64,000 bases of DNA from NCBI GenBank assembly GCA_026874595.1, contig CM049306.1, positions 28,451,519-28,515,518 of the forward strand, in the 5' to 3' direction. Source of the DNA: Sipunculus nudus (taxonomy: Eukaryota > Annelida > Sipuncula > Golfingiida > Sipunculidae). Every line of letters starts with the position of its first letter. Within the stretch, counting starts at the first letter, position 1. A program made the translations under genes and the position numbers. Positions 57,390 to 64,000 of the stretch are shown one piece after another. The notes below the pieces were generated by a model. The model did no database searches. It was not told where the DNA came from and saw only the letters and a program-made list of their open reading frames with translations.

Positions 57390-59992
57390 GAAACAAGGCC
57401 TACAGGGCTAATGCGAACCTGTTCATATGGATATACACCAGGTATAACGCTTCAATGCTGAACCACTACTTTTCATATATATGAACAATGCAAGTACTAA
57501 ACATCTGAACAAGAAACAATACACAAACATCACTGCTGAAATTCTCGCATGGGTGCACACAACACAAAAATTATTGTAGGTGGCACCACCAGTCTTGTAT
57601 ACAACAAAGCTATTTGACATGTATAAATATGCCCAATTTCAGGCTGATATATCAAATTCCTCCGTAGAATTAAGCAGGCACATACACTTTGCAACAGTCA
57701 TTGCAGATGGCGACACCTGTCTTGTGAACGAGAAAGCCATTAAAGACACATAGACAGGTCAGAATAACAGGCCAATACATCAAACTTACCTTGAGTCTGA
57801 TGCATGGGGCTGACCAGGTTTAGGTGAGAAAGGCTGTTGCCCCAAGTGTACTGTGACAAATTACTGTCTCAGGCTACTGCACTGAGTGAACTCTTGACTG
57901 CACCTGGGTAGACTGAGTGAACTTCTGACCTGTACCTGGCTGCACTGAGTGAATTCTTGACCTGTTGCATAATCTGACACAGTTGGCAGTCTGCCAAAAC
58001 TATAAATAAATCCAGACTGGCCTTTTGCCTGTTGCCAAATCTGAAATAGTAGCCACACAATTGCATAAGCTCACAGATTGGCTCCATATGCAGCCCTGAG
58101 GGGCATGACACCCATGTGGTGATCACATGATACTCATGATGTGATCACATGCTACCCATAAGATGATCACATGCTGCCCATGAAGTGCTCACATGACACC
58201 CATATGGTGATCAAATGCCTTGTGCTTGGCTGCACTGATTGAACTGTTGACCTATATTTGGCTGCACTGAATGAACTCTTGATCTGTTGCCAAATCTGAA
58301 ACAGTTGGCAGTTTCTCAACCTATTCAAGAAACATACACAATCTTGGCCTGTTATGTAACTCTGCTAAAATTTATCAAACACAAACCATTTGAACAAACT
58401 TGAGAGGGCTCGCCTCTGGGATCATTTCTGTAAATTTCTGATCGTTTAGAAGAATAAGACTTTTAAAGTTTTTTTCAGCTTTTTCCCTGTAAAATCTAAG
58501 TAAATACAGATAGCAAAAATAAGCTGAATCCATCAAGATTTATTTTGTGACAGATAATTGCATAAAATTTGGGGATGGTAGCTCCTGCTATTCCTGAGAA
58601 ATTATGAGTTAGTGTACAGATGATATCTAATATCATAAATCTTCATTTTTAAAAGCTTTTAAAAAACATTCTTGTCAATATTTTCCATAGATAACCTGAA
58701 ATATAAATGTCTAGAGGCATGATGTAATGGATGCTGATAAACTGGTGCCAGGCTAGATGTATCTGCTACACACAGCTAACATGTATGGTAAAATGACTCA
58801 ATTCAATCTTTATAAATCAGCCAAAATTCATTCTTTGGAACCATAAAAGACAATTATTATAAGAATTATTCAGGGAATTATTCTTGCAAAATATTAAACA
58901 AACTGGCCTCAGTATCATCAGTCAAAAAACGTTTTGTAGGTTTATAACTCATATGGGAAAATACAGCAAAATGTCAAAGTTCAGCTTCCCATAATTCAGC
59001 CAAAAATCATTGAACCAAAACCATTTGAACAAACTTGAATTATCAACATCTAAGGATAATTAATGTGTGAGATTTAAGAATTTGGCCCAGTGGTTTTTGA
59101 GAAGAAGATTTTTGTAGCCACTTAGCTAAAATGGGCTGTTACAGCATATGACTAAATTCAGCTTCCCATAACTCAGCCAAAAGTCTCTGAACTGAGACCA
59201 TTTGAACAAATTTGAATTATCAACATCTAAGAATAATTAATGTGTGAGATTTAAAAATTTGGCCCAGTGGTTTTTGAGAAGAAGATTTTTGTAGCCGCTG
59301 AGCTAAAATGGGCTGTTATGGCATATGACTAAATTCAGCTTCCCATAACTTAGCCAAAAGTCACTGAACTGAGACCATTTGAACAAACTTCAGAAAGCAC
59401 TATCCTAGGATCATTTCTGTGCGATATTAAACAATTTGGCCATATCGTTTCAGAGAAGAAGTTATTTGCAGACTTCAGTTTGATACGGGCACTGATGACC
59501 CCCGTACAAAAAAGGCCGATGCAGGTGGCGCCACCAATACCTAAATTTCAGATATGACTCATGTGACCAACATTGGCAAAAAATTTGGTGATGATAGCTC
59601 AAGCCATTTCTGAGATTGTAATTTTAGTATGCTTTTTTTGGACAGATGACTAAGTTCAACTTCCTGTAACTCAGCCAAAAATCACCTAACTTAAACCATT
59701 CGAACAAATTTGAGAGAGATTGTTCCAGAAATCATTTCTGTAAAATATTGGACAATTTGGCTGAACAGATTTGGAGGAGAAGATTTTTTAAGCTTTTTTA
59801 GCTTTTTCCCTATAACATCTAAGAAAATGCAGTTAGCCAAAAAATAAGCAAAATCCGATAGAGTTTTTTAGATGACTAATTTTATGCATAAAATTTGATG
59901 ATGCTAATTCTTGCCGTTTTCAAGATAGTATAGGTTAACGTACAGACGACGGACGACGCCACACCATCGCATATGCTCACAGGTTCGCTAAA
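57390..59992 (+). repeat. Dispersed repeat family B, copy 4
   Basis: Starts with ACAAGGCCTACAGGGCTAAT, as at 44460, then the palindrome-type module GGTGGCACCACC (57579), the AGTGAACTC-rich block (57870-57960) and an expanded CCCATGNNGTGATCACATG array (58098-58216). It then jumps to the downstream blocks, with GGTGGCGCCACC at 59524, and ends CACCATCGCATATGCTCACA, GGTTCGCTAAAAA (59951-59993). A block around 59030-59100 is tandemly repeated at 59210-59290. Non-coding. Confidence 0.8.
58098..58216 (+). repeat. 22-bp subrepeat with GTGATCAC core, expanded
   Basis: About five units (CACCCATGTGGTGATCACAT G and variants) in family B copy 4, against three in copies 2 and 3 (45287-45345 and 48358-48424). 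None is recognisable in copy 1. The core GTGATCAC is a perfect palindrome. Confidence 0.8.
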
Positions 59993-59994
59993 AA

Positions 59995-61357
59995 GCACAG
60001 AATTAGAAGGTAAAGTAGCCTGCAGTATTCATTAAACCAGCTGTGTGAGCTAAAAATTAACAATAAAATAAATTTTATTAAAAATAAAACCCAGTTGGTT
60101 TCACAAAATACAGATAAATACAAATACATTGATTCCTAAAAATACATGCAACACTTTGTCAGCCCGAATTTGTCACGGTGATAATCTGTCCATCTGTATA
60201 TGACTAATGAAATGATGGTTTGTCATAGGAAAGAGCTGGACATATACTTATTACACCACATGATTTCCTTCTCAAAGGTTATAAAATGAAAATCATCTCT
60301 AAGCAAACACTGACCTTTAAACTCAGAATTATTAAAGAATAAGTTCTACTTTTTATATTGTCATTAATAAGTACACCAATAAGTGTACTAATTCAAATTA
60401 TAATGCATCAAATGAATTCTAGATGAATATAAATAATTTTGTTTGCAAGGGTGTATTACTTTAGCACAGCTCATCACTGATTGTCTGAGGTCAAAGGACA
60501 TATTAACAGGTGTGAGATGATAAGATTACTGCTCATCAGATAATGGTAAATCAAAATGAAATTTCCAGCTGGTAATTTTAGACATATGGTTATTTGACAA
60601 ATGATGTCATCACCTTTTTTGTTCTGTTCAGTGGCTATGAAATGAGATATTCTAGGAAGAATTTTATTTAAATATTTAAAGAATATTTCATCTAAATCTT
60701 GCACCTCACAGATTTTAATGTTTGAAGTCTGCCACTCACTCTTCATTTCATATCAGATGATTATAGTGAACTACACAAACCAAAATTTGATTAAAGTAGG
60801 AAAGGGTCCAGTTTATGCAACCGTGCTGTCTTCATAATTATGTTGTCAACATCATGAAATTCCTCACCAGCAGTGTTAAATTACCACCCAATTATCTTAT
60901 CATTTTCGGAAATGTTCATTTAAACATGACAGATGACATTTAATTGTCATCAATGTTTAATGAACTGTGTCATTACACCCTGGATGTGGTTTGTTTTTGC
61001 TGTTAACATTGCACTGGGGCTAAAAAATCCCACTTATTCATCCTTCACATGATTAAGGTTAATCTAATAATCATCATTAAATTTGACAAAGGATTGTGCT
61101 CATCAACAAAAGTAATCATTATAATAATGAACAACATTCACCAGAGAAAGATCCAACGCCAAAATTCTGTCAATGGAATAAAAGGAATCCACATAAAAAA
61201 GCATTCATTATTTCCTAAACAATGTTTTGTAATTGATTTTTTTAATCATTTGGGAAAGAAAAGTCCTCTATTGATTATTTCTATTCACCTGAAAAGAAGA
61301 CAAAATAATGTCCTTACTTCTGAGATTAATGCCTTTCCAAACATGTTCACAAATAAA
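59995..61357. other. Unique A/T-rich stretch, probably SENP8 intron or flank
   Basis: I see no recognisable exon. Open frames of 90 codons (60474-60746, minus) and 103 codons (61049-61360, plus) have Ile/Lys/Asn-rich translations and no known domain. Confidence 0.45.
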
Positions 61358-63475
61358 TAAGAAGGGACCTGTGGGTCACTGCCTCAGCTGAAACTGATTC
61401 TGAGAACACTGGCATAAAATCCTAGTGGTTGTGTTGACTGTGCACTTTTATGGACTACATGAAAGATGTAGGGCTAAGGAGCCTCATGATCATAGATTGG
61501 TAAGAGTTTCAGTATTTCTACTAAGTGATTGGAATATGCATGTTAATATACCCAGAGAACTTATGAAACCCTGTAAATTAAAGAATAATGGACATGAACC
61601 TAAGTATAATAATAAACATTTACTTATTAACTGAAATAAAATTCAAAAGAGCATAAACTAAATTTGATAAGCATGTTTAAACAACCCAATTAGGTATAAA
61701 CTGCATTTGCACTGTGTAATAAATGAAACATGGCCTGATACCATTTAATGATGCAATAAGGAAAACAAGTGGCCCATGGGCCATGACGCTCAGCTGAATT
61801 TGACTGGGTGCTCATTTCTTTTATTAATATTATATATTGTCTGTGAAAATAGCATATGGCTTATGTAACTATGTTGAAAAATGGACAGAAAATAAAAGTA
61901 TCAGGTTTCCAAGAAGATTTGCCAAGGACCTCCCTGAATATTATGTTAGAAGAGTCTAGGGCTAATGTATACAATTTGTGCCCATACTGCTCAAAATTAT
62001 AATTCTGACCATTAGCTTGCAGAATTTGGAACACCATGACCTAATTTTATATTCCAAAAGAGATCTGCCCAGGTACTAGGCCTGATGCATACAATGTGTA
62101 CCCATCTGGCTTTAAAGGTGCTCAAATCATGTTTTTGGCCTGTCAAGTGCAGGTTTCCAGTGGGATTTGCCAAGATCCCCCTTGATGTTGTGTTGGAAGA
62201 TTTTAGGACTTGAGTATACAATTTTTGCCCCATCTGACTGTATTTGACATGTATTATAAGAAATAAGTAACCTTATTTCAGGATTCAAAGGAGACTTGCC
62301 AACGGCCTCGATCCCTGGACTTTACAATAGTAGGTTCCAAGTTCCAAAGAAAATAGATACAATTTGTACCTTGTCTGTCTGGGTGCTCAAATTCATATTT
62401 GTTTGGCTCATAGCGCATAGAATTTAGCCTGTGCACCATGACCTAATTTCTAGTTTCCAAAGAGATTTGTCTATTAACTCCCTAGATGTTGTTTTAGAAT
62501 ATTCTAGGCCTAATGCATACAATTTGTGCCCATCTGACATTCAGAGTGCTTATATGACATCCTGTTCCCTGTAGGTTGCAGAATATAGGTCACAGTGACT
62601 TAATTTCAAGTTTCAAAAGACATTTGCCTGGGAACTCCCTGAATGTTATGTTAGAAAATTCTAGGCCTAAAGGATACAATTTTTGTTCATCTGTCTGGGA
62701 GATTAGCCTATAACCTCACTGGATATTGTGATAGAGGTTTCTAGGCCTAATGGATACAATTTGTGTCTGGGTGCTGAAAATCATGTTTTCGGCCCATAGG
62801 TCACAAAATATAGGTCACCATCACCTAATTTCAGGTTTCCAAGGAGATTTGCCTAGGACCTACCTGGATGTACAGAAAGATATTTCTAGGTCTTACAGTT
62901 ACGTTTGTGCCCATCTGACATTCAGGGTCCTAAAAATCATGTTTCTGCCTGTAGGTCACAAAATATAGGTCACTATGACCTAATTTCAGGTTTCCAGGGA
63001 GATTTGTCTAGAACCTCCCAGGAAATTGTGTAGGAAGATTCTAGGCCTTACAGAAACAATTTGTCCCCATCTGACATTCAGGGTGTTAATGTGACATCTT
63101 TTCCAAATAGGTTGCAGAATATAGGTCACAGTGACCTAATTTCAGGTTTCAAAGGACATCTGCCTGGGATCTCTCTGAAAGTCAGGTTAGAGGATTCTGG
63201 GCCTAATGGTTAGAATTTGTGTCTCTTCTGACTGTCTGGATGCTCAAAATCATGTTTTTGGCCTGTATGTCACAAAACATAGGTTACCATGACCTAATTT
63301 CAGGTTTCCAAGGATATTTGCCTGGAACCTCCCTGGATGTACAGTTAGAAGTTCCTAGGTCTAACGGTTAAGATTTGTGACCTGTTAACAGCCAGACGGC
63401 TGGACAACTGGATGGAGGCCAGACAAAGGGTGATCGCTATAGTTTAGATGACTTACAGTCAGCTGAGCTAAAAAT
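61358..63475 (+). repeat. Dispersed repeat family D with CAGCTGA termini
   Basis: Two left termini are visible: AAGGGACCTGTGGGTCACTG at 61362 and GGCCCATGGGCCATGACGCT CAGCTGA at 61771. One right terminus lies at 63448-63473 (CAGTCAGCTGAGCTAAAAAT). The body from about 61900 is a series of about 6-8 related blocks of roughly 150-250 bp. Each carries GGTCACNNTGACCTAATTTC, AGGTTTCCAAGGAGATTTGC, CTAGGACCTCCCTGGATGT, TTCTAGGCCTAATG and ATACAATTTGTGCCCATCTG. Adjacent blocks differ by indels. Similar text in family C suggests common ancestry. Non-coding. Confidence 0.8.
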
Positions 63476-64000
63476 GGGCCTAAGTGTTATTTGAAAGAAT
63501 AAGTTTCATAAACAAAATATTTGTGGAAGTAAACAGGTTTTCAATAGTTAAATATATGGCAATATGAGTGAAAAATTAATCCCACAAAAGTTTGCCCAAT
63601 ATTCCTGATTAACTTTGTTAAACATTTTTATTCATACCTACCCAACTTTAGAGATATGAATGAAATGCTACAAAGTACTTATACCTTATTAAATCTTAAA
63701 ACATGTCAATGAGCACTTATGTAAAATGTTACTAATATTTTCTCACATTTAAATAATAGGATTAAAATCCTGAAATTGTTTTTCTTTAAAATTTAATTTT
63801 TAAAGTTTCCAAGTCTATAAAAAAATACATAAATTCAACACTGAAATTATAATATTCATCATGTTTATTAGTCCTGGATATTAGAGGGGTAGGTGGCTGG
63901 GGAGGAGGAGTCTCTGTGCTTACTACTGGTTGCAGAAAAAAATTATCTAAAAAGATATAATCAGATTCATTTTGTTTATTGTACAGGTCTGTTAACAGAA
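63476..64000. other. Unique A/T-rich end of window
   Basis: I see no gene here. A short G-rich patch (about 63880-63915) and two splice-like AG sites are present, but no coding segment can be supported. Confidence 0.45.

Noticed and set aside
60474-60746. 90-codon minus frame as an upstream SENP8 exon
   Set aside because: It shows no resemblance to SENP8 segments (no HWSLL- or HYDS-like motif) and no suitable splice phase.

Overview
This window looks like animal nuclear DNA, most likely from a bivalve mollusc. The evidence is one intron-containing metazoan gene (SENP8), A/T-rich sequence with long (TA)n tracts and poly-G runs, and dense dispersed repeats whose ends resemble repeats I associate with bivalve genomes. 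The bivalve assignment is an inference; I cannot name the species. Nearly all of the window is non-coding repeat. There are no bacterial-style operons, CRISPR arrays or rRNA genes, and I recognised no intact tRNA gene.

Layout. 1-7.4 kb: A/T-rich DNA holding a 682-bp hAT-type MITE with an 8-bp target duplication (3357-4038) and a 41-bp minisatellite of about 44 copies (about 4660-6482). 7.5-8.3 kb: first copy, in reverse orientation, of a repeat family built from modules that each carry the palindrome GGTGGCGCCACC. 8.3-17.4 kb: mostly unique sequence, with a possible small minus-strand coding exon (10570-10806) below a CpG-rich segment with ETS- and YY1-like sites. 17.4-21.6 kb: a 4.16-kb element with 204-bp terminal inverted repeats and an internal eight-unit, 245-bp tandem array. 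This is the most distinctive structure here. 22-29.7 kb: microsatellites, a diverged repeat shared with 36-37.7 kb, a tRNA-derived SINE and low-information sequence.

29.7-53.6 kb is a mosaic of a few repeat families in many same-strand copies. One family is A (30.1-31.4 and 46.4-47.6 kb). Another is B (31.4-34.5, 44.6-46.4, 47.6-51.9 and 57.4-60.0 kb). The palindrome-module family lies at 35.7-38.8 and 42.2-44.5 kb and contains a nested insertion. A 24-bp minisatellite (39.3-41.5 kb) is split by a 5'-truncated, frameshifted LINE (39.56-40.66 kb). A 310-360-bp tandem family lies at 51.9-53.6 kb.

53.6-64 kb: the 3' end of SENP8, the NEDD8-specific cysteine protease, on the minus strand. The terminal exon (54354-54520) carries the catalytic YDCG motif, and the preceding exon (54973-55023) carries the conserved Gln. 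Both introns interrupt codons at phase 1. The 3' UTR contains a 263-bp tandem duplication. The rest of the window to the right is repeat-filled SENP8 intron or flank. Upstream exons, including the catalytic His/Asp region, were not found and probably lie beyond 64000.
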